A stretch of 64,000 bases of DNA from Atopsyche davidsoni (GCA_022113835.1 JAILWY010000020.1:2666001-2730000), one strand, 5' to 3'. Shown: positions 12,890 through 25,160, counted from the first letter of the stretch. The notes: generated by a model from the letters alone, not told the origin. A program made the numbers and translations.

Positions 12890-13780
12890 AAAATGGAGCA
12901 TTTTTTAAATTTCCCATTACTAACGTTAGTTTCGCTCATAACTATTGGCATGTCTGTATAATCTAACTTAACGTTATAATCCCATTTACTTAATGTACGA
13001 AAAAATTATTGGTGACCGGTTTTTCGGCAACGTTGGCGAAACCGGTCACCAATAAAATTACTAAAGTATTTTATTTAAAATATTAATAGGGAATTCCATC
13101 AAGACAAAAATATTTATTACTCACACAAAGGAGCATATTGACAATTGTCCATTACTGATAGTTAAAAACGCTAGTTAATTTTAAACCTTCCTTACACATA
13201 ATGCCATATCAATAAAATCTAACCTTATACTGCAGTCTTATTCACTAACATACGAAGATTTAGTATTCGAGAGTTGTTTCTGATGTTGACAAAAAGGAGG
13301 TTTTTAACAAACGCCCATAACTGATAGTTAAAAGTATTAGATGCTAGTTCCAAACCTCGCTGCATGCGAATATTACTAACCGTTACTAACTTAACTTAAA
13401 CCCGCAATTCCAATAGAGTTTAACCCGAGGGTTTAGTATTTGATAATTGATTATGATATTATCAAAAATGAGCTTTTTAACAATTACCCATAACTGACAG
13501 TTGAAAGCGTAAAGTGTTAGTTTCGGACATCGCTGAATGCAAATATTACTAACCGTAGCTTAAGCTTCACAAAGAGTTAACCCGAAGATTTTATATTTAA
13601 CATATGATTTTGATATTATCAAAAAGGAGGTTTTCAACAGTCGCCCATAACTGACAGTTAAAAGCGTAATGTGTTAGTTTCGTACCTTACTACCTAGCCT
13701 AATGTTATTCCGCAACTCTAGTTAAGGTTAACCTGAGGATTAAGTATGAATTTGATTACGTTGTTTCTGATTTTGAGGGT
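12890..13780. repeat. Degenerate satellite, ~155-170-bp units
   Basis: Units share GACAAAAAGGAGGTTTTTAA, then CCCATAACTGATAGTTAAAA, TTAGTTTC and CATGCGAATATTACTAACC. The CCCATAACTGA word falls near 13312, 13488 and 13644, with more diverged versions near 13147 and 12916. A Penelope-like inverted pair (13005-13057) interrupts the left part. No ORF. Confidence 0.7.
13005..13057. repeat. Head-to-head pair of Penelope-like ends
   Basis: TTATTGGTGACCGGTTT is followed after about 15 bases by its inverse, CGAAACCGGTCACCAATAA, forming a near-perfect hairpin. The arms are the terminal word of the GAAACCGGTC family also found at 3.3, 56.98, 57.3 and 57.5 kb. Confidence 0.75.
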
Positions 13781-15620
13781 TGAATAATGGCGAATGTACC
13801 AGAAGCACGCCGCATGCTCTAAATACATAGATTTTTATATACTTAAATACGAAAAGTCACGGATTTCATGGGAATTCGTTAACCAAATGTCACTTATTTA
13901 AAGCGTGGTTTCGTGGTTTCGTGCACCGCCCGGAATAAAACAATTCCACATTAAAACAATGGCTTATTTTTCGTTTCAATGAATTACGTTTTTTCGCGTT
14001 TTGGGCGAAAACGCCGACTCACGTGAAAACAAAAATAAATGCTTTCGCAATAATCAATCCGTTTAAAATAAACCAAAATATAAAAAAATGATTACTCACC
14101 AATTCAAACTTATTTTTGATTGTGTGAGTAAAAACCTAGTTTTTTTATTTATTTATTTATCGATTGCTTACAAGTGAAATAAAAATTAATATAAACCGAT
14201 TTCGGTTTATAAAAAAACGTGATTTATTTTTGGCATCCTATGCGTTTGATTAAAAGCAAGACAATATTTTTTAAAGAGTTCGTTCGTCTTGTATGTAGAA
14301 AAATCGGCATTGTTTTAATTTTTTTTTTTATAAGACAAGTCTTTGAGATAATTTAATTTATTTTTTATAGTTTTATATTGTAGATATTTATAAAATATAT
14401 TCCAAAACGCCAGATTGCTCGATCAACCCCGAACCTGCCGTGGTCCGCTAAACGGCAATAAATTTGTACTTGTTCCGACCGAAGCATCAAAACAATACGC
14501 CATATACAATACCACGTGTCAAGTTCGTTGGGGTTTCCTTTACACACATGTTCTCCTAAATGGCGAGCAGCGTTCTGGTCGATCACTGTCCACCGGCCAC
14601 ATTGCGGTACTATGAATTATTCATGAGACGCGCCAGAGTTCAACGGCAGAACGACGTACTCGCAGGTACGTGACGCTTGAGTTTATTTTTCTGACATTTA
14701 TCGCTTATTTATTTAAGAACTTAATTTATGTCCTTTATATCGAAAAATTGTTAACCCTATGTCAAGTTTTTATATATATATTTTTTTTTCTATACGATTG
14801 TGCATAGGTTTCACACTTGCATACAACGGTTCAACTTTTCGCAAAAAACGCATCGCCGCGAAGTGTTACGGTTGGAATAAATATTTTTTTTTATTTATTA
14901 TTAAGTATTTTAAATAAATATTGACTAGTCACGCAATCGCCTAAGTCCCCGGCTTAAGTTCGTTTCCTTTCAAAGTCCGTATGCAAATATAGCACACACG
15001 GCAAGACAGGACCCTTAACCGTATGCTTCGATCCAGTGGCTCTCAAACTTTTCGCTTTACATGTTTTCCTTAGACAAAAAAAAAATTTCCAAGCATATAA
15101 TATCAGTTATATCATAAAATATAACTGACACGTGTGAGTCAAAAATTGATCTTACGACCCTGCACTCTTACCAATTGTACCACTATGTATTTGTGATAAT
15201 TTAAAACAAAATTATGCATACGTTTGGGGAAAATCTACACAATTGACCTGCACGGCTGAAAATGTGAATTTATTGAATTCAATAATAAAAATTCTAAGCA
15301 AAGTTATGAGACATCATATAAATATGTTTATTTTAACACTCAATCTTTATTGGTGTATTATAATCTTTACCAAAAGGCTTCAGGGTTGTTTACGTGAATC
15401 TCGTGCACCCTTAAATTTAGTAGCTCATATAGAACGCTGAAAAGTGTAAATCAACCCTTGGAGGCGTGTATTTATTACTTTGGGAATCTATGCTTGAACT
15501 CTACTGGTTTTATTTAAATTCGCCAGATATAAATCATTAACTTGTAAGTCGGTAATGGGGCCTTGTTTCAACCCCAGTGTTTTGTTTTAAATACTATGCA
15601 CGTTGGCACAGTGTTTATAC
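13781..15620. other. Gene-free stretch with one solitary hAT-type end
   Basis: No gene is supported. CAGTGGCTCTCAAACTTTTC at about 15033 has the form of a hAT terminal inverted repeat, but I find no partner within 1 kb. Isolated open frames at 14365-14615 on both strands have no recognisable domain. Confidence 0.5.
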
Positions 15621-16356
15621 CATAGGTTCCCAAACTTTTTGTCCCGTCGACCCCTTGTCGAGTTTTCCTGTTTTTCGTATACCCCTTGCCTTGCTGATAT
15701 TGAATTTTTACATTTGACCGGATTTTTTGTTCGTTATATCAAAAATCCGTTAAACAGGGGTCCGTTATATCGAGGTTTTACTGTATACCTTTATAAATAA
15801 AAACACACAAAATGCAAATATAGTAACATTCACTAAAATAATAATACTTTTAATGGGAGGGATGCGTCTGATGCTGTGATAGGAAATTTTCAATATTTGG
15901 CTTCAAATAAGTCAGATTTGACTTTAACTTCCTCGCCCAGTGATTCCCAATCTATTTCTTTTTTTTGTAAGAAGGATGGCAACCGCACTGAAACCCTTTT
16001 CCACGAGGAATGAAGATGGTAAAGCTATCAAAAACCTTCTTGCGATAGTCCACAATGCAGGATAAATAGCAGGTATGTCTCTCTGAAGCCAAAATTGCTG
16101 ATATCCCATTCTAAACTGCACCTTCAGTTCATCATTAGTGCTTATTCCAATCAGTTCTTCTTGTAGTATGACTTCCGATTCTTCGGATTGATAATCCACT
16201 GTGGTATTTTGGTGATGACCTGCTTAAATGGGATCCACTCTCGTAGACCCCCATATACAGTTCGTGGACCCCCAATTAAATTTTTCGCTATCATCGACCC
16301 CTTGCAGGACAAAATCGACCCCTGGGGGTAGATATTGACCTCTTTGGGAACCTCTG
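15621..16356 (-). mobile_element. hAT element remnant (ZBED/SCAND3-like transposase)
   Basis: The ends read CATAGGTTCCCAAAC (15621) and, inverted, CAGAGGTTCCCAAAG (16356). They are flanked by the 8-bp near-duplicates GTTTATAC (15613-15620) and GTTTAGAC (16357-16364), which is diagnostic of hAT insertion. On the minus strand, 16199-15924 encodes 91 residues ending the transposase: PSSFLVEKGFSAV followed by LTKKRNRL, the C-terminal dimerisation segment typical of ZBED5/SCAND3-type hAT transposases. The catalytic upstream part is missing, so the copy is dead. A pogo-like terminal word (CAGTAAAACCTCGATATAAC, inverted at 15765-15785) lies inside, as it also does at the end of the copy at 50179. 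Confidence 0.85.
15924..16199 (-). pseudogene. hAT transposase C-terminal fragment
   Basis: 91 open codons read towards the left. The fragment covers only the C-terminal dimerisation part of a hAT transposase: the acidic EESEVILQEELIGI lead, the GYQQFWLQ segment, the FLVEKGFSAV block and LTKKRNRL. The DDE catalytic core and the BED zinc finger are absent. A diverged second copy with a frameshift lies at about 50291-50640 on the opposite strand. It lies inside the 736-bp element above and is not a host gene. Confidence 0.85.
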
Positions 16357-16359
16357 GTT

Positions 16360-16510
16360 TAGACCGTTGACTCTTGCTGGAGAGGTCCTCGGTTCGACCC
16401 TCATCCTCCCAGGTAAATCCTTAGCTGATGTTACTATATATATATATAATAATACACCTCCCAAGATAACCTTAAGGTGTGTCTTCAAATCTCTTCCTGG
16501 TAACATGTTA
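16360..16510 (+). mobile_element. tRNA-derived SINE fragment
   Basis: TGGTTTAGACCG fits a Pol III A box, and 37 bases on, GGTTCGACCCT fits a B box, as in tRNA-derived SINEs. A short TA run and AT-rich tail follow. The stems do not form a full tRNA cloverleaf by eye, so this is not called a tRNA gene. It starts next to the hAT target duplication. Confidence 0.5.
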
Positions 16511-17946
16511 TAATAATTATATATTGATCAGTGTAAGCTTTTACATATCAACACGTGTTGCATCGAGCGAGACGCACAGTGGGGGTTTATTAAATGAAAT
16601 ACGTGTTTAATTGAATGAAGGATTCGAACCACGTGCGTCGAGTTAAAAATATAACAATAGCAAATACTTCGCTGGTTTAATAAAAGCGAATTTGCCTTCG
16701 GGCAGAGCAAGTTTTGCATAATATGCAAGTACTGTACTGTTCGTACAGCTGAAGGGGTCAAAACGCACTTTAAATTACGCTTTTAATAATATTTTTCTAC
16801 AGATTTAATAATCTTCTTCTCCGTGTGCCTCTCCTCATATGAAATTAATAATCATTTCGCAGAATTCGAGTTTTTATTCATTTGGCTGTACTTTCGTCTT
16901 CCAACCATTTTCGTAAATTTCACATCATCGTTAGTTTATATTTCTCACTTTATTTTTATATTTTTTCTTAGACTATCAGCTGCAAAATCGAAGGTTCCCT
17001 ATTCTTTGAGCATTCTGTGCATTCACGGGCCAGTATTAAAGGTATTGTTTCTAAAATATTTGGGTCTCCGAAAATAAACCATTTCTAATAAAACAAATCA
17101 AATCCGATGGCCTTTGGTGTAAGTTCATATGATAAATATGAAATATCCCTTAAACTAACCAAACCTTCATGCGTGCTTCGTTGCAATAAAAAGTCCACCG
17201 TTCTTAGTGTAAAACAATTTTTTATTATTAAACCGGGTCGTTAAGGTTTATTTTTGCATGCTTCATGTATTATTTTTACACGTCTGGCTCGAGGGGTGTT
17301 TTTATTTTCACGTCTGCGTTTTTTTTTTTTTCGTGGCAGATTTTATCTTATTAGGGTGCAAATGGTACTCTAGTATTAAAATTGATTTAAATTAAAGAGA
17401 TTGAAATCTCGAAAATTAGTCATAAATAAATATAAATATATGTATATATATATTTTTTAATATTTATATATATTTGCAAGAGCTGCACGTGAATAAAGAC
17501 CGTTGCAAGTTAATACTTCTGCATTATAAAGGTCAGTTACTTTTCAGTAGTTTTTTCACTCACTCCTTCCCCCTTTATCTACAAACTGCATGCCTTGTGT
17601 TCATATATCCTTGTCCGAAGGCATGCAATGTTGCATCATGCAGTTTTATGAAGTGCAATATAAATAATTACTTCTCAATTGTAAAATTTCTATCAAACTT
17701 TGATTTTCAACTTATTTGTAAGTAGGTCAAAGTTTCTTCTGCAGAATATTTTTTTCATGATTTATTTTATTCATTGCAAACAAATTAAAAATTCAGTTCT
17801 TTTTATTGAATTAATAAATTATTTGTAGCAGTAAAAATTGGCGACTATATAATAAATCAGATTTGATTGCACCAATGTCTGATTCTTAGTTTTCCAGGTA
17901 TATTATTTTTACAATTCTTGTAGATAGAAAGCAGTTAATCGCCCAA
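16511..17946. other. Gene-free stretch
   Basis: AT-rich. Open frames at 16823-17077 (+) and 17474-17725 (+) are hydrophobic and low in complexity, with no start context, domain or splice evidence. I see nothing else recognisable. Confidence 0.5.

Positions 17947-17949
<3 letters not shown>

Positions 17950-18000
<51 letters not shown>
17950..18000. repeat. (AT)n microsatellite
   Basis: About 25 uninterrupted AT dinucleotides. Confidence 0.95.
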
Positions 18001-18002
<2 letters not shown>

Positions 18003-18039
18003 CGATTCTCCCTGGACAGCTGTAGTTGGCTCTATTTAT

Positions 18040-18250
18040 TATTTCGAAAAGTATGCCCAAAATAGGAGTCCTTACGCTTTTTTACCATATCCATGAGTTT
18101 TCACTCTCACGCGGTCAATCCATGGTTTTTTAGGAATTCTCCTATAAAGTCACATTTAAAACGCCCTATGTGTTCTCACTTTAATTTCCTGGTCAGAATT
18201 AATCTTCAGCTGCCCAAATACCTAAATCTTTAACTCTCTCCATTACTTTG
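18040..18250 (-). mobile_element. Non-LTR-like retrotransposon fragment
   Basis: The minus strand encodes YRRIPKKPWIDRV followed by basic residues, fitting the region after the reverse transcriptase domain in non-LTR retrotransposons (RxILxTPWxxRV). The same block recurs, always as short pieces, at about 19.7, 24.9, 31.8-32.6, 34.4 and 36.9 kb. Confidence 0.55.
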
Positions 18251-18319
18251 AAGTGCAAATGCAGGTTTTGATAACCTATCAAGAAACATGGCCATCACCA
18301 TCTTTTGGAGTTTTTTAAT

Positions 18320-18612
18320 AATTTTTTGCAAAAAATTTACTGCATCAATAGAAATTTTTTTAATGCTTAAAATTAGATACGTTTCTTCTTTTAAAGACAT
18401 GATTTTTTATAACTTATAAACCTTAGGAGTTTGGAGATTATTATGACTGATGGATCTATTATCCTAAGCATTAAAGTGTCTTTCTTTTAAATTGGAAATA
18501 TAAGATTAGCTAAAAAATAAAAAGAAAAGTCGTATTTTTACCAAATTTTTCAACATCTTTAAGACAAAAAATATATAAATATAATTTATATCTTTTTTTA
18601 ATATTCTGTCTC
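18320..18612 (-). mobile_element. TTAA-type MITE family, partial copy
   Basis: Contains the family words ACTGCATCAATAGAAA, TTAGATACGTTTCTTC and ATTTTTCAACATCTT in the same order as 41930-42330. Both ends are lost. Confidence 0.6.
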
Positions 18613-19660
18613 TGTTCGGCCTCAAATCCCCAAAATCATCAGCCTAGCAACAGAACACCACAAGGCCATATTGCATGATAGCATTTTAATTAAAAACAAA
18701 ATACCCCATTAACATTGTTTAGCACTTGCATCAGCGATGGCCCCCCATGGGGGGGGTGAATCTGACCCCATCGAGAAGAAAAGTTCGAACCCTTCGTGCC
18801 GGCGCGGTCGTAAAGTGACCCCGACGCGAGTAAACAGATCGTATCGGCCGCTAATAACTCAACGGTGATATTTTACCAATTCTGATTTTAACACTAAATA
18901 ACCACACCCCTTGGACGTGCCATGGCGTGCCGGCCAAATCCACCCCATCACCTGCTGGGCCGAAAGTCGCCTTGGGGCCATGTACCGGCATAATTATTTA
19001 TAATTTCTGATTTATATATTTTTTTGACTTTTTATAATTGCATAATAACAGTGTTAATACAAGAAAAAAATGTATAAAACATGGATGCGGAATTTACTCC
19101 AAAACCTGAAAATCGGATGTACAGTACAGTATATGAATATATTTACACTAGAAAAATAATATAATTATATAGAAATTAAAATATATTTATTCACACATAT
19201 ATACTGTATATATGTGTGTGTATATATATCAGCACGCCACTGTAATATTTTGTATGTTTTTATTAACAACAACAAAAAATCCAAACAATGGTGTACGTAA
19301 AAAGCGCCCTTGGCGTAATAGAGAAATTGCTCGCAATCAAAACTTCGTCACGATCAATTTTCAGTTAATTTGATAAAAAGGAAACAATGCATGCTATGGG
19401 ATTTTAATGAAACCCCACCACAATGATATACTGCACCCCATGTGTATCGAAAACTCAACGAAATCCGTTGAAATCGTGGACGTGACAAATCAAAATTGGA
19501 TTGAATCGCTTCACCCCTACGTTTTTAGATTCTGCGAGGGGTTGACGTATTAGAAGGCTTCGTTTTTTTTTTATTTATGATGCATAAATGTTTTTTATTG
19601 CTCGATGCAGCTTTACACTTCAAAATTGTATTACAAAACGAACTAGATATTGGAAAAATC
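18613..19660. other. Gene-free stretch
   Basis: No gene. A GC-rich patch at 18730-18980 (around TGGCCCCCCATGGGGGGG) is unexplained. A TA-rich run lies at about 19195-19230. Confidence 0.5.
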
Positions 19661-19664
19661 TCTA

Positions 19665-19825
19665 TTCTGGGCTAGTCTCATTATCATGGTTATACTTTCT
19701 TCTTCAAATGCCTCTTTTACTTTGATTTTTCCTGGATATATACCTTAAGACCTTGTGACGGACTATCCATGGTGTTTTAAGTGTTCTCCTATAAAGCCAC
19801 ATTTAAAATGCCTCGTTTTTTAGCA
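19665..19825 (-). mobile_element. Non-LTR-like retrotransposon fragment
   Basis: Carries TTCTTCTTCAAATGCCTCT and CATGGTGTTTTAAGTGTTCTC, the antisense words of the RxILKTPW region found at 18.1, 24.9 and 32.2 kb. Confidence 0.5.
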
Positions 19826-21495
19826 TGATTGCTATCTTAAGTGTAAGTTATAATAATTGTATAATTACAAAGCAATTGCAGGTGTACTGCATTACCTGTA
19901 AATTTCAGTATATTGAATGTGTACTTTTTTACTTGTGTTTATGAATATAACACAGTTTTTTCTCATCTCTGAACTTTAGAATGGACACGTAATTTCTCAG
20001 CGTTTTATGGACAGGCGTTCAATGAATAAATATACCTGTACTTAACCGATGCAAAATTAATTATCACATAACCTTTCTGTAAGTCTGGACAGGTGACACT
20101 CACCCTTCGATCGACCTTTTCCAAAAACAATAAAAACACCTCCGTTTGTAGTTAATTCACGCGCAAGCCTCTCGACATTCAATCGTAAGTTTTTATTTTA
20201 TCTTTAGGAATTTTCAGGCCCATTTTATTTTATCCCCGCACATCGGAAATATGTTTCAGTAATATTTACGAAGGGTTAGAAACGCGCAACCGCTTTGATA
20301 TTTATCTGTGCTTTTTTTCATCTGAGGCTTCACATGTTTTATTTTATATCTTTTGAGATACACGAGCTCATCTTATGACAACAACATAAACGATGATATA
20401 GGATTCCAATCACGATAAGAGCCGGCATGATATTTACGAAAAACAACCCTTATTGGGAAGGGGTGACCTAAGACGACGAATGATTCGAGCCTGGCTATTT
20501 TTTTTTCCACACTTGCTAACTACAACAGCCTGAGTTGAAAAAACTACGCATTTTTGCCGAGTTATAAAAAAATATATATCATCAGTGGAGTGCGGTACAT
20601 ACTAGCAAAAAAAAACAGTGAATTTTTATGTATTAAATATATATTTTTTTATGAAAGTGCTAACACGTGGATGGCAGGTAAAATTTATATTAAACAACTC
20701 AGGAATCATTACAAACAGCAGGTTGTCCGACGAACACCTGTCGGGTCCAATTTCCCAAAATAACTACACATATAGGGAGGGAACTATCTATGTCAGTGTA
20801 TCAACGAAGTCGCTACAATAAATGCACTCACTAACATATGTACTACGTCTACTTTGTAAATCGGCCTAGTGCGTTAGTGGTTAAGACAATTTCTGTTTTT
20901 CTTTGCACGTTACTTCTTTTGATAGTTTAAGTATCATTTTTACCTTGCTGATAGTTACTATAGTATCAGTAATACTTTGATACTTAAAAGTGATAGTTAA
21001 GCTATCAATAAATCCGTAAATAAATAAATTTACAATCAATAATCGCGTAAACTACATTTTAAATAAAAAATTCGAAAAATATTTCGGTTTCGCTTCTATA
21101 TTGTAATTTTTAATATAAAATCTGCAAAAATCGTTGAAAAAACTATTATTTAAAATAAAGATCTATAAATCTGATAAAAAAAACACAACAGGGTGGGAAT
21201 ATTCAACCCCTAAAATGCTATTCGCTAATTGAGAACTTTGGGGTGTTTCTATCGCTATTTTCTATTTAACATGTTAATTGTCCCTGTTACCATATGCGAT
21301 ATTATATATCAGATATAAAATTAATTGAATCCGTTAATATAACGGATGTGATTGTGAATTCGTTATTAAATAACGGATTGCGCACGTGACTTCAGTTCGG
21401 TTGCTTTTGAACAAAAAAAATAATCATTTGTATCGATGCATGCAATGTCGATACAAAAAGCGTCTTCGAGAAGGTCTAAACAGGTGTGGACCCGA
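19826..21495. other. Gene-free stretch with a tRNA-like scrap
   Basis: No gene. CCTAGTGCGTTAGTGGTTAA at 20866-20885 resembles a tRNA-type A-box region without a matching B box. Small palindromes occur at 21330-21376 (TCCGTTAATATAACGGA; CGTTATTAAATAACG). Confidence 0.5.
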
Positions 21496-21720
21496 TCACA
21501 TGAGTTTGTAGTTATCCTGTAGATCTCTCGCTGTATTACCACTGAGCCAAAGCTGAAAAAAAAATGCTTTATTCAATATATTATAAAAAAAAAAACTTGA
21601 TTTCGATATGAGATACTTTCGACACAGAACAGACAAAATCCCATAGAAGAAAAATCTTGCGAATGTGTTCACAAGAAAAAATGTTCGTAATCTCCTAGCC
21701 GATCGGCTATTATTATTTAC
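21490..21720 (-). mobile_element. tRNA-related fragment plus one hairpin-array arm
   Basis: On the minus strand, TGGCTCAGTGGTAATACAGC resembles a tRNA 5' half, and a related piece occurs at 27634 (+). At 21683-21712 the word GTAATCTCCTAGCCGATCGG is a solitary copy of the hairpin arm that is tandemly repeated at 26.7-27.5 kb. Both features recur together at the two loci, so they may belong to one mobile element. Confidence 0.5.
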
Positions 21721-21916
21721 CATTTTTATGTGTAGTATTATTAATTTTTATATTAATATTATATTGCTGCTTCTTATCTGCTACTAATTTTTACGCACCT
21801 GCATTGCCTATTTACACTTTGGAGGCCATTTCATTAAATTTATGTTCGGACAGGTAAAATTCGATGCCTGTCCTTTAAGTGCATACCTTATGGTACCACT
21901 CAACCATGGTATCGGG

Positions 21917-22319
21917 TAGTGATGGGCGCGATCGATTAAATCATAATGATTTATTAAAAAAAAATCGACTCCGAATCGATTGTTCGATTGCTTTTAATCT
22001 ACATACAAAAAAAAAACGTTTGCCGTACTCTATTTTTAGGTTATGATATAATGTATAACCAAATTATGTAATATTATCCGAAACCGATTTTCGGTCGATT
22101 ATCCGAACCCAAAAAAACGACTTATCCGAATAAATTGAATTTGGCGCACACTCGATTATTCGTTTTCAATTTTCGTCTTTTTTGAACATGTGAGTAAATT
22201 TTGATTGAAGTCGAAAGTCTTTGAAGTATTAATAAAATATATCTGGGTTCAGTCTTTTGAATCGATTGAAGCGAGTATTCGATTATTAGAGTGCGCTTGC
22301 TCGAATCGGCCCATCACTA
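21917..22319. mobile_element. 403-bp hAT-type MITE
   Basis: Inverted ends TAGTGATGGGC (21917) and GCCCATCACTA (22319), with GATCGATT and CGAATC continuing the pairing inward. Flanking octamers GTATCGGG and GCATCCGA match at 5 of 8, consistent with a decayed 8-bp duplication. No coding capacity. Confidence 0.65.
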
Positions 22320-23038
22320 GCATCCGAAGCACACGTCTAGTGATCCTAATTAAGCCGGCCCAGAACTAACAGAACAGGTGTTTTTCTACGGTAACAGGTA
22401 ACGCTTTGCACATGGACTATTTTTTTGTTATTTTTTTTCTATTCGATTCTTATCCAATTCCGAATGAAAAATGCGTTTTTGTACAAATAGTATTTTTTTT
22501 GAATTTATTTTATGATGAATTTCATTTTTAACAAGGTGGCTCTAATGCGCTATTATGTTTAGTATTATATTATGTACACTGTTTACGAACACCGTGTATA
22601 ATTTTAAAGTAAAACTTTTTTAGCTGTCTAATAATAATGCTGATAAGTGAAATTCGATTGTAATATCTGGTTCTTAGATATCATGCCGCATTTTTTATAA
22701 GACTAAAACCGAAGCGTTGATGTATTATAAATACGGCTGCCAAAACGTTTTTTAACGGTGTGGGCTTGCAAGGTTTTTTTTTTTTAAAGTCTCGACTGCT
22801 TTTATATGCTGCTGATGTTCTATTTGCAACACAAGCATGAAACGACGAGAAAATATAACGCGTAGAACTCTTGTACGGCACATGTCCGCGATATCCACGG
22901 AGGTATGAGTTTTGAATCCCACAGGTTTCGATCCCCTAAATATCGAATATTTCGATGGTTTTTTCAGGGGATTCACAGGTGTTTTGCTCTTGGGGTCCGC
23001 ACGCCACTGACCGTCTGTTGGTCCCCAGCAGTGGCTCT
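22320..23038. other. Gene-free stretch
   Basis: AT-rich. Open frames on both strands at 22752-23102 partly read through the adjacent MITE and have no domain. Confidence 0.5.
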
Positions 23039-23403
23039 CAAACTCTTTGGCCCACGGACCCCCTTTCACAGTCAAAACTTGCCCATGAACCCCCTTTCAT
23101 AGTCAAAACTTTAAATTCATATTATAGACTAGTTGGTGCAAGTATCGATTCACCGCGATGCCTGATATTTCTTATATTTTACGCACCTGTCTATATTTAT
23201 ATTTTACTCAGGACGTAAAAATCGCTAATAATGTATTCATTGTTATTTATTTTAACTTCCATATTAATAAAACTGTGTCACAATTTGTTTATTCTATATT
23301 AAACCTTGCGCGGACCCCCTGACGTTGTTCAGGGACCCCCAAATCGATTTTAATTTTCTAAGGACCCCCTGAATGGTCCCAGGGACTCCTTTGAGAAGCA
23401 CTG
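23039..23403. mobile_element. 365-bp hAT-type MITE with 8-bp target duplication
   Basis: Ends CAGTGGCTCTCAAACTC (23039) and, inverted, CAGTGCTTCTCAAAGGA (23403). Flanks GTCCCCAG (23031-23038) and GTCCCCAA (23404-23411) match at 7 of 8. Internal sub-terminal GGACCCCC repeats occur on both sides. No ORF. Confidence 0.85.
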
Positions 23404-24785
23404 GTCCCCAAGCAAGGGCGCAGGTGCTGGACACATCCGACATTTTGCTGGAAACCTATTTCAGCGTTGACCTGTGTATTTTTTTTCACCTGCAATTATC
23501 GTTTTGAATTGAGTGCTTAAATGTAATTATTGATAATGGGGATAATTTTTTTAGAGATCGGATTGGGCTGGTGCTCTATCCAATTGAGCTACTGTGTATA
23601 AACAGTAAAGCGAGTATTTAAACAGTTACTGATGCTGAATGATTTGACATTCTAACCTAACCTAACCTAACGCCATAATTATTTATATGTTGTATGTTTT
23701 ATCTCATCGTTTCATTTGTGAATTGATCTCATAATAAAATACCAAAAAAAAACTAATTTAGTAATACTGACCACTTATGAATTTTACATAGAAGCAGAAA
23801 AAGTCGTTTATTGCTTCTTAAACTTGTATATTGTATTATATATTTTTTTAAAACAATTATTTTGCAGAAGTGGTTTATTATTTAATTATTCTTATTCAAT
23901 TAATTAATTTATTTTATTGTACACAAGTAAACTCATTTTATAAAAGAGGCTTAAAGTTTTGTTAATGTAATAAAATTTTATTGAACTAAACGTATTTTTA
24001 CTGAATATAAAAAAAATCAATACGTTTCTCAAAATGAATTTTATACATTTAATTTAATTTGAATTGCCTGGTAATGCATTTTATTAATAAAAAAACTAAT
24101 AATTACCAATAATTTTTATACCATGCAATATATATATTTTTACTTGTTAGTAATTTGAGAAATTATGTTGATTAAATATTTAATTTTTTAAGTAACTTTA
24201 AACGCACTTTTACCGCTATAAGTAAAGGTGTTTTTTTTCTTCATTATTATGGCAACACTTGTAGTGAAAAAGTTACAATTTTAATGTGAATATTGTGTTC
24301 ACAATGACTATAAAAGGTTAGTAATAATGGAAATCAATATATAAAGATATATTACCCGCATGGCTCGACTTCCTGTCAGGTGGCGAGGCGAGTGTTAGAA
24401 ATAAAAATAACTACAAACACTACCGCTATTATATATTATCTGTTTAAAAAACTATCCCAGGAAGTTGTCATCGTAGGTTTCGGCAGCCGTTGCAATGTGT
24501 TGATTTGAATTCTTGGGGGTTGAGCTGCTTTACAAGTGCTCAACTCAAGACAAAAACGTTCGACTTGTCAAGTCTTCAAAAAAATTCAGCAATTACAATT
24601 TTTTTTTTCTGCTGTCGCTCGGAGAAGTGCGCTCGAATACACATATTAAATAAGCAGCAAGAACCTAACCTAACCTAAATAATATCTCTAAAGACGGTTC
24701 CAGTATAGAAGCCAAAATGTATCAAAAACTTGAAGCAGCAGCTCTACACTCTAAAATCTAAATCACATTATCAAAAGAAGCACTT
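23404..24785. other. Gene-free stretch with tRNA-like and TTAGG-type scraps
   Basis: On the minus strand at about 23600-23568, GTAGCTCAATTGGATAGAGC matches a tRNA D-arm/A-box closely, but no B box or acceptor stem follows, so it reads as a SINE relic. CTAACC units occur four times at 23652-23670 and about three times at 24662-24677 (insect telomere-type motif). The remainder is AT-rich with no gene. Confidence 0.55.
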
Positions 24786-25160
24786 GTATAAAATATGTAT
24801 ATATTCTTCTTCTTGTGGCTCTTCTCATATGAAGTTGTTGACCATTTCATCAAAAAGCCATTTTTTCTTCGATTTTTCATTGGACAATCAGCTGGAGTTA
24901 CGAATTTTTTTTCCAAAATAGTAGACTTTCCGCTTTTTTCACCATCGTTTTATTTGTCTAATCGCATTCACATTATCCCATGGTGTTTTAAAGATTCTCC
25001 TATGTAACAACATATCTGCTGCCTTAATTCTTAAATCCCAGTTCTACATTTTTTAACTCTCTCAACTACTTTGTGGTTAATGTTGATATTGAAGGTATCA
25101 ATCGACTCTATGAAGGCAAGCGTTTTTTTTAATTTTTAACCGTTTGACTTTTGTCGACTG
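24786..25160 (-). mobile_element. Non-LTR-like retrotransposon fragment
   Basis: The minus strand at about 25010-24950 encodes HRRIFKTPWDNVNAIRQIKR, the post-reverse-transcriptase motif of non-LTR elements. The adjoining CTTCTTCTTGTGGCTCTTCTC end recurs with each copy in the window. Too degraded for a functional ORF. Confidence 0.55.

Noticed and set aside
23568..23600. tRNA gene on the minus strand
   Set aside because: Only the D-arm/A-box half is tRNA-like; no anticodon stem, T arm or acceptor pairing follows, so it is a SINE relic.
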